This document shows, one piece after another, positions 1-9,763 of a stretch of DNA of 64,000 nucleotides (its first letter is position 1; each line of letters opens with the position of its first letter). The translations under genes and the position numbers were made by a program. Source of the stretch: SAR86 cluster bacterium SAR86B (lineage in GTDB: Bacteria; Pseudomonadota; Gammaproteobacteria; Magnimaribacterales; D2472); the NCBI GenBank assembly GCA_905181955.1, contig CAJJAC010000009.1:1-64000 (forward strand), written 5' to 3'. The notes beneath the pieces are model-generated. The model was not told the origin of the DNA. It did not search any database and saw only the letters and a list, made by a program, of their open reading frames with translations.

Positions 1-356
1 AGAATGGGCATGACTGTATTCAAGCCATGAGCGGTCAGCAAAGTGAAACCCTGAGGATCCCAACTAGGCGCGATCGCTATATGATAAACAACGGATACCA
101 TAAAAATATAAGATGCAAGAGCTGCACGAACAGCAGGACGCATGAAAAAATTATATAACTTTCTATCTTGATCAAGTAATGGCGCCGTAAACGCAAGCGC
201 AATCAGGATGTTAGTCCAAACTGTGAAAAACCCAAAATAGACAAACAATTCTTCAGCGATACTAGCGTACTGACCGATTAATAACACATCGACAAGTCTA
301 AGAGATAGCGCTAGCCATCCAATAAGTGCACATATAATTCTATAGTTATACTTCAT
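1..356 (-). CDS. Pr6Pr-family-like integral membrane protein (partial, 3' end beyond window start)
   Basis: Manual reverse translation from ATG at 356: MKYNYRIICALIGWLALSLRLVDVLLIGQYASIAEELFVYFGFFTVWTNILIALAFTAP...; open to window edge; multiple hydrophobic helices; resembles Pr6Pr membrane proteins (FTVWTN motif). Confidence 0.7.
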   Translation of the reverse strand, partial: MKYNYRIICALIGWLALSLRLVDVLLIGQYASIAEELFVYFGFFTVWTNILIALAFTAPLLDQDRKLYNFFMRPAVRAALASYIFMVSVVYHIAIAPSWDPQGFTLLTAHGLNTVMPI

Positions 357-638
357 TTTTTTTCCAGTTTATTAGAAAAATATTATAACAACCTCTGTCA
401 TAATAAGAAAAGAGATGTGCAGAATCTTTATGGAAGATGATGACTTTGATATCTATTTGAGAGAGTTAGATAAAACTAGTTCTTAGATGAATAAATTACC
501 TGATATTATTAGTAATATAAACATAATAACTATAGAGACTATGGGTAAATATTTTTTCATTACTTAGAGTTTAGACCAAATAGAAGGACTTATGAAGTGT
601 GAGGGTATTTAAGAAAATGAGACAATCAGAAATAAATA

Positions 639-1613
639 ATGCAACAACGAGAATTTAAACCTTTCAGCACTGTAAGCGCTCTTAGTTTGGGAGGTGGTGG
701 CATCGGTAATGTTTGGGGGCAAACCACTAGATCTGAAAGAGTTTCTACTGTGAACTTAGCAATTGAATCCGGAATCAATCATCTTGATATAGCTCCAATG
801 TATGGAAAAGGAGAGGCAGAAAGAGTTGTTGGAGAAGCTTTTAAAGGCCAAGATTACTCAGCAATAAACTTAACAACCAAATGCAGGCTTGGAACAGTTA
901 CAGACTCAGAAGTTTATACCAGACTAAATAATTCTCTTTGCAGAAGTTTAGATACAATGGGGGTCGATAAGGTTAATTTGTTTCTTCTTCACTCCCAACT
1001 CATAGAGGATGACTATCAACTGCCTTTTTTAAATGAACATAGAGCTACAAATGCCACCACTCTTTCATGTTATTACAATGCGGTAATTCCAGCTTTTGAA
1101 ATGTTAAAAAAAGAAGGAAAAATTGATCACTGGGGAATTGGACTAGGGCAAGAAGAAGCTCTTATTAAAGCTATAAATCATGAGCATCCACCTGAGGCTA
1201 TGCAGTGCGCAGTAAACATTTTAAATTCAATTGGTGCTATTGGGTATATGAGTGAAAAACCCGATCCCAGTAGAGTGTTACTAGAATGTCAAAAAAAAGA
1301 TATACCGATTTTAGCTATTAGAGCTGTTCAAGCAGGGGCGCTTACTTCTAATATGGATAGAAAACCACATCCTTCAGGAATAGATAAGGCTGATTTCATG
1401 GACTTTGAAAGAGCCTTGCCTTTTAGAAAGCTTGCCAAGGAATGGGATGAATCTCCTGCATCTTTAGCGCATAGGTACGCTCTGAGTGTTCAAAAAGTAA
1501 GTTCTGTAATCTTAGGAATTAAAAATAGAAAAGAATTACAGGAATGTATTGATGCAGAAAGTAAGGGCAAACTTAGCTCTTATCAAATGGAAACTCTACA
1601 AAACCTCTTTTAA
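639..1613 (+). CDS. aldo/keto reductase (aldose 1-dehydrogenase-like)
   Basis: ORF; LDIAPMYGKGEAERVVGEA and LAHRYALSVQKVSSVILGIKN motifs. Confidence 0.85.
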   Translation: MQQREFKPFSTVSALSLGGGGIGNVWGQTTRSERVSTVNLAIESGINHLDIAPMYGKGEAERVVGEAFKGQDYSAINLTTKCRLGTVTDSEVYTRLNNSLCRSLDTMGVDKVNLFLLHSQLIEDDYQLPFLNEHRATNATTLSCYYNAVIPAFEMLKKEGKIDHWGIGLGQEEALIKAINHEHPPEAMQCAVNILNSIGAIGYMSEKPDPSRVLLECQKKDIPILAIRAVQAGALTSNMDRKPHPSGIDKADFMDFERALPFRKLAKEWDESPASLAHRYALSVQKVSSVILGIKNRKELQECIDAESKGKLSSYQMETLQNLF

Positions 1614-1734
1614 ATATGAATATTTGATTTCATCATAATCTTAACTATAAAAAACTTACTAGTTCAGGTAATGCCGCTTCTACACTATCAGCAAGAAATG
1701 TTCTAAATATTCTAGATTCTGATATATTGCAAAG

Positions 1735-2907
1735 ATGATTAAAAAAATAATACTAGGGTTAGTCTTTGTAATTTTTCTTTCAATCTCCGCAGGTAGGATT
1801 TTTCTTCCAGCTATGCTTGATAAACAAATGAACCCAGTCTCAGATCATTTGCCTTTTGTCGTGTCAGATAAGGCTAAAGAGTTGCACAAAACATTAATAA
1901 TAGGCGATTGGCACTCAGATAGCGCTTTATGGAATCGAGATTTAAGCAAGACTTATGATTATGGTCATGAGGATATACCAAGGATGCAAACAGGAAATAT
2001 AGCTTTGCAGATGTTTACAACAGTAACTAAATCACCTTCTGGTCAAAATTTTGACAGTAATGAGACGGACGCTAGAGATAATATTACTGCTCTAGCTATT
2101 GTCCAAGGTTGGCCAATTAAAACTTGGTCAAGTCTTACAGAAAGAGCAATCTTTCAGGCAGAAAAAATGCGTGATTTGTCACTTCGAGATTCTAAAAATT
2201 TAATGTTGATAGAGTCTCAATCTGATCTGAAGCAATTCATGATTAAAAGAGAATTAAATCCAACATTAATCGGTGGTCTTATTGGTACCGAAGGATCTCA
2301 TGCTTTAGATGGGGACTTAACTAATATACAAAGGCTTTATAACAAAGGCTTTCGGATGATGAGTTTGCATCATTTCTTTGATAATAAGCTTGGGGGATCA
2401 TTGCATGGGATAACTAAGCAAGGGTTAACTGATTTTGGTAAGCAGTCCATAATTGAGATGCTTCGCTTAAATATTATTATTGATGTTTCCCACTCTTCTG
2501 AAAATGTTGTCAAAGATGTTCTGGATATCACTAATAGACCCATTGTTGTTAGCCACACGGGCTTTAACGGATATTGTGAATCTCCTCGTAATATTAGCGA
2601 TGGTTTAATGCAATCAATTGCTAAAAAAGGTGGATTAGTCGGTATTGGTTTTTGGGATGGAGCAATCTGTAACAATACCCCCAAATCAGTTGCTGAAGCT
2701 ATTATGTATGGTATTGAGCTTATCGGCGTTGATCATGTAGCTTTAGGATCAGATTTTGATGGAACTATTACTCCAGGCTTTGATAGCTCAGAGCTTGTGG
2801 CAATAACGCATGAATTACTTGAACTAGGCTTAAGTGACTTACAGATTAGAAAAGTGATGGGTGGTAATATGTTTACTTTCTTGCAACAGAACTTACCCAT
2901 AAATTAA
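1735..2907 (+). CDS. membrane dipeptidase (peptidase M19 / renal dipeptidase family)
   Basis: ORF; IGDWHSDSALW, IIDVSHSSENVVKDVL, HTGFNGYC, DHVALGSDFDG motifs; N-terminal signal/anchor helix. Confidence 0.88.
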   Translation: MIKKIILGLVFVIFLSISAGRIFLPAMLDKQMNPVSDHLPFVVSDKAKELHKTLIIGDWHSDSALWNRDLSKTYDYGHEDIPRMQTGNIALQMFTTVTKSPSGQNFDSNETDARDNITALAIVQGWPIKTWSSLTERAIFQAEKMRDLSLRDSKNLMLIESQSDLKQFMIKRELNPTLIGGLIGTEGSHALDGDLTNIQRLYNKGFRMMSLHHFFDNKLGGSLHGITKQGLTDFGKQSIIEMLRLNIIIDVSHSSENVVKDVLDITNRPIVVSHTGFNGYCESPRNISDGLMQSIAKKGGLVGIGFWDGAICNNTPKSVAEAIMYGIELIGVDHVALGSDFDGTITPGFDSSELVAITHELLELGLSDLQIRKVMGGNMFTFLQQNLPIN

Positions 2908-2919
2908 ACACAGTTTTAA

Positions 2920-3840
2920 ATGATTAATTATCTTCGTCCTGTTTATCCCTTTCTTCTAGGACTGGGTTTTATTTTATGGTCCACAACATTCTTTAAATTA
3001 GCTCTTTTAAATAGCTTGGCTCAGTTAGTTCTTTTTACCTTAGTAGTATGTATACCTATTTGGCGAACTGGGAGAATGAGCTATGTAGATATAGGCTGGC
3101 CTTGGGGCTTAGTCTTACTTGGTATTATCAGTTTTTGTTTTAGCGATGGTTACTGGTTGAGGTCTCTTATTGTTAGTAGTGTAGTTATATTGATTGGACT
3201 TCGCATGGGTCTAGGTGCTCTAAAAATGTGGCGCTTGGGCTTACTAGAAAAAGAGTTTCCTAGATATCAATATCAACGCATAGTCTGGAAAGAAGAAGGT
3301 AAAAATAATACAGCGCTAGCTTTGCAGATAGATGCTATTGCTCAAGGTTTAGCTAATGCATCCTTTTTAGCATTTCCTGTTTTTATTATTGCCTCCAATA
3401 GTAGTCAAGAGTTTCTGCTATTAGAGTTAGTTGGTCTTGTTATTTGGATTCTGGCATTTACGATGGAATCCATTGCAGATTTTCAGAAGGCTAGCTTTCT
3501 CCAAAAAATGAAGAAAGAGGGCAAACATAGCCAAGTGTGTAATGTTGGTCTTTGGAAATACTGCCGTCATCCTAACTATTTTGCGGAATGGATGGTGTGG
3601 AATGGTCTAGTCATCGCTGCTCTTCCTTCTTGGCTATCGCTTAAAGCTTTCGAAAGTGAACCAGTGTGGTTGTTATTGGGGCTAGGACTTTTATTAGCCT
3701 CCAAATTTATGTATACCACTTTAGTTTATACAACAGGAGCTGTGCCATCAGAATACTTTTCTGCGCAGAAAAGACCTGGCTACAAAGACTATCAAAAGCA
3801 GACAAATCGTTTTTTTCCAGGACCCAGAAAAGGTCTCTAG
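2920..3840 (+). CDS. DUF1295 / steroid 5-alpha-reductase-like integral membrane protein
   Basis: ORF; DIGWPWGL N-terminus, CRHPNYFAEW C-terminal motif typical of DUF1295. Confidence 0.85.
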   Translation: MINYLRPVYPFLLGLGFILWSTTFFKLALLNSLAQLVLFTLVVCIPIWRTGRMSYVDIGWPWGLVLLGIISFCFSDGYWLRSLIVSSVVILIGLRMGLGALKMWRLGLLEKEFPRYQYQRIVWKEEGKNNTALALQIDAIAQGLANASFLAFPVFIIASNSSQEFLLLELVGLVIWILAFTMESIADFQKASFLQKMKKEGKHSQVCNVGLWKYCRHPNYFAEWMVWNGLVIAALPSWLSLKAFESEPVWLLLGLGLLLASKFMYTTLVYTTGAVPSEYFSAQKRPGYKDYQKQTNRFFPGPRKGL

Positions 3841-3941
3841 GTTCATTAGAACAACTATTGAAAGTGATAAGTCCATGGCATATTATTGCCTCAGCTATAT
3901 AAAGATATTGAGTTAAAAAAAGATTTTAAAGGAAAATTAAT

Positions 3942-4817
3942 ATGTCTAAATTTACAGGAAAAACAGCAGTAATTAGTGGCGGTGCTGAGGGGATTGGCTT
4001 GTCTATTGCTAAAGCGCTAGGTGAGCAGAAGATGAATATTGTTCTCACAGATATTAATGAAGAAAATCTTCAAAAAGCTACTTTAGAGCTTGAAGCAAAT
4101 GGAGTTTGTGTATTGCCTGTTGTACTCGATGTAGCTGAAGAAGATCAGTGGCAAGCTGTAGCAGAGCAAGCTATTGCACGATTTGGAAAAATTCATATGG
4201 TGGTAAACAATGCTGGAGTAGGTGGAGAATCAGGATCGATCGAAAGTCAGAATAAAAAAGCATGGCAATGGGCATTAGACGTTAACTTGATGGGCGTAGT
4301 TTATGGAGCCAAAGTCATGGTTCCATTGATAAAGCAGCATGATGAAGGTGGATGGGTTGTAAATGTTGCTTCCATGGCAGGAATGGGTGGCGTTCCCTAT
4401 AGTGGAGCTTATACTGCAACGAAGGCTGCAGTAGTGGCACTATCGGAAAGTTGGGCTGGAGAGCTTGAGAGTAAAGGTATCAATGTGTCTGTTTTATGCC
4501 CCGCTTTTGTTCAAACGCGTATTTATGATTCTGAAAGAAATCGTCCAGCTCAGTATCAATCTGATATGGTAAATCTAGATAATGAAAATAGTTTTTTTAA
4601 TAAAGCCAAAGAAATGGTAAAAAATGGGATTGAAGTTTCCATTGTTGGGAAGAGAGTTGTAGAAGCTCTTAACGATGGAGAATTTTATATATTTACTCAT
4701 CCTAACTATCATGCTGTTATGAAGAAAAGATCTTCTGACATTGATGCAGCATTTAAAAAATCATCAGAAAGTCCATTACTTCAGCATCTTGTAAATCAAA
4801 AGATTGAAATGCTTTGA
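3942..4817 (+). CDS. short-chain dehydrogenase/reductase (SDR)
   Basis: ORF; GGAEGIGLSIA Rossmann motif, NNAGVGG, YTATK active site. Confidence 0.92.
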   Translation: MSKFTGKTAVISGGAEGIGLSIAKALGEQKMNIVLTDINEENLQKATLELEANGVCVLPVVLDVAEEDQWQAVAEQAIARFGKIHMVVNNAGVGGESGSIESQNKKAWQWALDVNLMGVVYGAKVMVPLIKQHDEGGWVVNVASMAGMGGVPYSGAYTATKAAVVALSESWAGELESKGINVSVLCPAFVQTRIYDSERNRPAQYQSDMVNLDNENSFFNKAKEMVKNGIEVSIVGKRVVEALNDGEFYIFTHPNYHAVMKKRSSDIDAAFKKSSESPLLQHLVNQKIEML

Positions 4818-4829
4818 TCGATAATTAGA

Positions 4830-6548
4830 ATGGAATTCTGGATAAAAAAGATCTTATCAAGGCGGATAAGCAAACTAAGTTATATCTTGGTAATCATTTT
4901 TATAACAATCACCATGTCGAGTTGCGGAGGAGGCGGAGGAAGCGCAAGTAATGACTTAACTTCAGAGACTAATTCAGCAACCGCATCTATATCAGCAAAT
5001 CCAACTACTGTATTCCTGGGCGAGTCTACTATAGTCTCGTGGAGTAGTACTAGCGCATCTTCTTGCTCGGCATCAGGGTATTGGTCTGGTACTAAATCTA
5101 CATCTGGAAGCGAAACTATTGCTATTACTAGTTATGGTGATCAAGGTTTTACTATCACATGCGGAGATGCCTCTTCAAGTGTCGAAATTACAGTCAACAC
5201 AGAAGATTCTGAAGGCTCGTGTGTTAATCCACACAATCCAGATATCCCACAGTCTTACATAGGAGAATACGAAGTGCCGATGGCTCAAAATTCATTTGGC
5301 GATGATCATCTTTATAAAGGCATAGGATTGAAGGATTACTCAGCAGGACAAGTTTACGGCGCCCACCAAAGAGCTGGTACTAGTTGGATAGCTGATTGTA
5401 CTGAAATCGAATACAAAAAACTCATGTATAGGATGACCCTACGTAGACTTAAAGATCACGGCGTGAATACTGCATCGATTTATAACTATGGTTATTGGGA
5501 CGTGACTAATGATGGGGCATGGGAAGTAAATCATGATACCAAAGATTTGTCTGATGCTGATATTGATATGATTACTGCAATAGCAAATGATCTAGGATTA
5601 GATTTGCATTATGCATGGCAATTTAACATGCGTATTGCAAATACTGATCAATTACTGTTTCCGTTTGACGGGAACGTTAGGCTTGACATGCCGCTGTTAA
5701 TAAAAATTATGGATGCACATGAAAAACATATGGTATGGGAAGCAGATCGATTGGAGACTCTCGGTGTTGAGTCTGTGTCAGCAGATTGGAGTGCTATGTG
5801 GCTATGTTTTTCATGTGGTGTAGACGGTCAAGGACATACTCAGGCAGAAACTGATGCACTCAAAGACTATTACATGGAAAGAATGGGTATTCTTATCGAC
5901 AAAATTAGAGAAAGATTCTCAGGCAAAGTATATATGGGTGAAGGTCTGGTCTGGAATGACAAACGTGTATTTGACAAGGTGGATGGTGTTGGGCTTTCTG
6001 TCAATATGAGACTGACTGCTGAAGAAGTTGCATATGCAACTGTTGATCTGCTGCAAGAAAAAGCGGCATGGTCGATTCAAAATACGTATGAGGAATGGAA
6101 TTGTTTAACTCAATACCCTTGTTGGCATAATTCAAGTACGACTATACCCAAAGTTATCTTCAACTTTTTTAGTCAAAGTAATACAAGATACTTGTCAAAG
6201 GGCTGGTGGGAAGATGGATACTGCACAGCAGGAACTCTTGATGGTGTCTATTATGAATGTACACAATATGAGATACAAACTGATTTCTCGGCTCAAGCAA
6301 TGCTTACAGAAGCAGTATTGAGAGCAGTCGATAATCAAGCAGTGTTTGAGGCGTTAGGTACGACTACAACCACTGGATACTGGCTATCTGACACATTGTA
6401 TGCAGAGCCTGATCAGCATCCTAACAAGACACCACTTGAAGGATTCCCCAATATTTCTCAGTCAATTAGAGGGAAACCAGCAGAAAAGATCATTAAATAC
6501 TGGTACACAGGCGAATACGAAGCATATACACCTGTTTATACTGACTAA
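4830..6548 (+). CDS. putative lipoprotein with N-terminal Ig-like domain and TIM-barrel/glycoside-hydrolase-like C-terminal domain
   Basis: ORF; signal peptide with lipobox TMSSC followed by GGGGGS; Ig-like segment SWSSTSASSCSASGYWSGTKSTSGSETI...FTITC; hydrolase assignment is by general resemblance only. Confidence 0.55.
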   Translation: MEFWIKKILSRRISKLSYILVIIFITITMSSCGGGGGSASNDLTSETNSATASISANPTTVFLGESTIVSWSSTSASSCSASGYWSGTKSTSGSETIAITSYGDQGFTITCGDASSSVEITVNTEDSEGSCVNPHNPDIPQSYIGEYEVPMAQNSFGDDHLYKGIGLKDYSAGQVYGAHQRAGTSWIADCTEIEYKKLMYRMTLRRLKDHGVNTASIYNYGYWDVTNDGAWEVNHDTKDLSDADIDMITAIANDLGLDLHYAWQFNMRIANTDQLLFPFDGNVRLDMPLLIKIMDAHEKHMVWEADRLETLGVESVSADWSAMWLCFSCGVDGQGHTQAETDALKDYYMERMGILIDKIRERFSGKVYMGEGLVWNDKRVFDKVDGVGLSVNMRLTAEEVAYATVDLLQEKAAWSIQNTYEEWNCLTQYPCWHNSSTTIPKVIFNFFSQSNTRYLSKGWWEDGYCTAGTLDGVYYECTQYEIQTDFSAQAMLTEAVLRAVDNQAVFEALGTTTTTGYWLSDTLYAEPDQHPNKTPLEGFPNISQSIRGKPAEKIIKYWYTGEYEAYTPVYTD

Positions 6549-7783
6549 GATTTAGGCTGCATCAATAGATAGGCTGCGTAAGCTCCAATAAATCCACAAG
6601 CAGATATTATTAAATAGTAAATCTGATAACCAAGCACACCAGGATATTGCTCTAGAAGAGGTGCGCTAATTAACGGGAGATAGAATTCAGGAAAGTAACC
6701 AATCATTGAAATGACACCGATAGCTAATCCTTTAGTTTTATTAGGAACATTACATCCAGCTAATGTAGCCCAGTAGATTCCCCTCACTCCATAGGTTAAT
6801 AAGCCTATTAACAATACAACAAGTAACATAACGATAACTGATGAAGCAGCAGGTAAAAATGCCATTATTCCCAGTGATAGAGATGCAAGTATCAGCAGTA
6901 TGGAGAGAACTTTTTCCGGACTACTCCAGTCACCAATAAAACCAGCTGTAATTCCTCCAATAGGTCTCATCCATAATTTAGCTACAGTAATTGTTCCCAC
7001 TGCGACAGCTGTTAAACCAAAATTTTGCTGCAAATAAGCTGAAAAAGAGTATGTTGCATAAAATAACTGATAACCACAGATAATACAGATTGCACATAAC
7101 CAGATTTCACGATGTTTTAATATAGTTTTTAAATCAGCTATAAAATTAGTATTAGTAACCTTTGTATTATCTTCCTCAAAGTCATCAAGAAGCCAATAGA
7201 CAAGTGGAGATACCACAAGTAAAACGCCTATATAAAGATAAATAACCTGCCTTAATGCCATGCTTGTTGATCCAGATTCCTGACTTAATACATAAGCAAA
7301 AAGAGTGATAGCAATTGTAGCTAAAATAGCTTCAACCAAGCCCCGTCCTCCATCTAGAATTCCAAAGAATTTACCCTGTTGATCTTTTTTTGCAAGTATT
7401 GCTACTAACTTGATATGTGCCGACCAAAAAGTAAGTCCTGTAGCAATACCCCATGCTCCATAGATAACTAATAACGAAGAATAAGAGGGCATTGTTGAAA
7501 ACCAAATACCTAATAAAGCAGTCGCTAATAAAGAGTAGGCAAGTAATTTACGAGATGAAAAGCGATCTGCAAGCCAGCCACTTGGAACGTAGCTAATCAT
7601 AAAAATAAGCCCAAGCATTGAGCTACAGTAACGAAGTTGTGTCTGAGTAATATCGAAGGATTCCAATATGGAAATCTCAAAATTTTGTCTTAGATAAAGA
7701 AGGGGATATATGGCTCCAGCAGCAACAACAATAAGTGCCAGCTGACTATAGCTTCGAAAAGCATTTGATCTGAAAGATAGCAA
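6545..7783 (-). CDS. MFS transporter
   Basis: ORF; about 12 hydrophobic segments, GWLADRFSSRKLLAYS loop motif, GFIGDWSSPEKVL. Confidence 0.88.
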   Translation of the reverse strand: MLSFRSNAFRSYSQLALIVVAAGAIYPLLYLRQNFEISILESFDITQTQLRYCSSMLGLIFMISYVPSGWLADRFSSRKLLAYSLLATALLGIWFSTMPSYSSLLVIYGAWGIATGLTFWSAHIKLVAILAKKDQQGKFFGILDGGRGLVEAILATIAITLFAYVLSQESGSTSMALRQVIYLYIGVLLVVSPLVYWLLDDFEEDNTKVTNTNFIADLKTILKHREIWLCAICIICGYQLFYATYSFSAYLQQNFGLTAVAVGTITVAKLWMRPIGGITAGFIGDWSSPEKVLSILLILASLSLGIMAFLPAASSVIVMLLVVLLIGLLTYGVRGIYWATLAGCNVPNKTKGLAIGVISMIGYFPEFYLPLISAPLLEQYPGVLGYQIYYLIISACGFIGAYAAYLLMQPKS

Positions 7784-7935
7784 AGAAAATCCTCATTTAG
7801 ACTTAGTTATCTAGTGTAGCCTTATTGGAAGGCAACGCCAAAAATATCCCTACAACTTAAACCTTATCTTGCTTTGTCTAACCTATTAATAAGGTATTAT
7901 TAACTACATAACATTTATTTATTAAGGAGAAAGTC

Positions 7936-8331
7936 ATGATAGCAAGAATATTATCTGGTCTAGTTGGAGTAGTAATGCTTATTTCAGCTCTAAATTGGAT
8001 TATTGATCCAGTTGCAGCTGCAGCAAGTCTTGAGATTAAAGAAAGTTTAAGCGAGGTTGGTGGTGAAACTTTATTAGGAAGAAATACATTAATAGGTGAC
8101 TTCACTGCTTTCTTTTTTACAGCTGGTATTTTGTCCTGTATTGGTTCTTATAGAAATGAACATGAGTGGCTTTATGGTCCTTTAGTCTTACTAGGGTCAG
8201 CTGCTATATTTAGATTAACTGCAGGCGTTATGCATGGTACTGAATTTTGGGTAGCTGGAATAATATCAGAGATTCTTTTTGCAATTATGCTTATTGTTAG
8301 TATAAATTTAATGAAAAAACCTTCTGCTTAG
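7936..8331 (+). CDS. small integral membrane protein (DUF4345-like)
   Basis: ORF preceded by AAGGAG; four hydrophobic helices; LIGDFTAFFFTAG pattern. Confidence 0.6.
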   Translation: MIARILSGLVGVVMLISALNWIIDPVAAAASLEIKESLSEVGGETLLGRNTLIGDFTAFFFTAGILSCIGSYRNEHEWLYGPLVLLGSAAIFRLTAGVMHGTEFWVAGIISEILFAIMLIVSINLMKKPSA

Positions 8332-8372
8332 TTGAAAGAATTAATTAGCTTTAATTTTAGAATTTCTTAACT

Positions 8373-8708
8373 ATGGAAAATCTGTTTTCTTATGGAACTT
8401 TGCAGCAAGAAAATATCCAACTTGAAAGTTTTGATAGAGTTCTTGATGGTACTTTAGATGTCCTGCAAGGTTATCAGCTAGAGGAATTAGAAATTACAGA
8501 TGAGTTTGTACTTAAGACTAGTCAAAAAAAATCCCATCCAATTATTTTTTCATCAAATAGTCTTCAGGATGAGATAAACGGCACAGTATTTAAAATCACT
8601 TCATCAGAACTATTACATGCAGATAGTTATGAGGTTGCAGATTATAAAAGAGCTGAAGTTACTTTAAAGTCAGGCATTAGATGCTGGGCTTATATTGGTA
8701 AAAGATAA
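8373..8708 (+). CDS. gamma-glutamylcyclotransferase (AIG2-like) family protein
   Basis: ORF; LFSYGTLQ N-terminus, YEVADYKRAEVTLKSG...AYIG. Confidence 0.85.
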   Translation: MENLFSYGTLQQENIQLESFDRVLDGTLDVLQGYQLEELEITDEFVLKTSQKKSHPIIFSSNSLQDEINGTVFKITSSELLHADSYEVADYKRAEVTLKSGIRCWAYIGKR

Positions 8709-8714
8709 CTTAAT

Positions 8715-9761
8715 ATGAGTATTTGGTCTGCTGATTTAGCAAATAGCTGGTACAAGGACCAGGATTGGCTAGTAGGCTGTAATTTTCTTCCCAGCTCTTC
8801 AATTAATCAATTGGAAATGTTCCAAAAAGATACTTTTGATATTGAAACCATAAAGAGAGAAATTGGTTGGGCAAAAAATCTTGGGTTTAATACCCTAAGA
8901 GTATATTTGCATGATTTGTTATGGGAAGAGAAAAACGAATTTATTTATACATTTAATATTTTTCTGGATATCTGTAGTGAGTTTTCAATAAAACCAATGA
9001 TTGTTTTATTTGATGATTGCCATTACCCGCTAGCCGAATTAGGCAAGCAACCACTTCCTGTTAAAGGGGTTCATAATTCAGGATGGAGGCAAAGTCCAGG
9101 CCATTCAATTGTTGCAGAAATATCACGCTCAAACTCTTCAGTGCATCTCCCTAGGTTGAAAAGGTTTACTCAAGAAGTTTTAGATTTATATAAAGACGAT
9201 GAAAGAATTTTGATGTGGGATTTATACAATGAGCCTGGACAATTTGGAATAGGAGAAACTTCTTTAACTTTATTGGAATATGTATGGGATTGGGCTCATG
9301 AAGTTAGACCATGTCAGCCACTCACAGCCTGTCTTGATGGTTCTATTGGAGATAATATTATTGCTTTGAATAAAAAAAATTCCGACATAATAACTTTTCA
9401 TACTTACGAGGCTGATAAATTAAATCCTTCCATTGAAGAATTAAGTAAGATTGGCCGACCGCTCATGTGTACTGAATATATGGCAAGGGAATACGGAACT
9501 ACTTTTGAGTTTTGTTTACCCATATTTAAAGACAAAAATATTGCATGCTATAACTGGGGACTAGTTGCAGGAAAGAGCCAAACTCATTTTAGCTGGGAAA
9601 CAATTTTTTATTTAAATGAACGAAGAGACAAAGGTGAATTAGTTCAAGTTGGCGACCAGCTCATCGAGCCAGAGGTTTGGTTTCATGATATTTATAGAAA
9701 AGATGGCTCCTCTTTTAGTGATAAAGAAATACTTTTCATTAAAAAAATACTTAATAGGTAA
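8715..9761 (+). CDS. cellulase/GH5-like TIM-barrel glycoside hydrolase (no obvious signal peptide)
   Basis: ORF; MWDLYNEPG (NEP acid/base) and MCTEYMAR (possible nucleophile Glu). Confidence 0.7.
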   Translation: MSIWSADLANSWYKDQDWLVGCNFLPSSSINQLEMFQKDTFDIETIKREIGWAKNLGFNTLRVYLHDLLWEEKNEFIYTFNIFLDICSEFSIKPMIVLFDDCHYPLAELGKQPLPVKGVHNSGWRQSPGHSIVAEISRSNSSVHLPRLKRFTQEVLDLYKDDERILMWDLYNEPGQFGIGETSLTLLEYVWDWAHEVRPCQPLTACLDGSIGDNIIALNKKNSDIITFHTYEADKLNPSIEELSKIGRPLMCTEYMAREYGTTFEFCLPIFKDKNIACYNWGLVAGKSQTHFSWETIFYLNERRDKGELVQVGDQLIEPEVWFHDIYRKDGSSFSDKEILFIKKILNR

Positions 9762-9763
9762 TC

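Noticed and set aside
2370-2684. 104 aa antisense ORF within the dipeptidase gene
   Set aside because: Shadow ORF opposite conserved M19 peptidase motifs.
3666-3902. 78 aa ORF overlapping the end of the DUF1295 gene in another frame
   Set aside because: DUF1295 frame is intact to its natural C-terminus; no evidence of a frameshift.
7784-7935. Short ACCT-N7-AGGT dyad upstream of the DUF4345-like gene
   Set aside because: Arms only 4 bp with AT-rich centre; not distinguishable from background.
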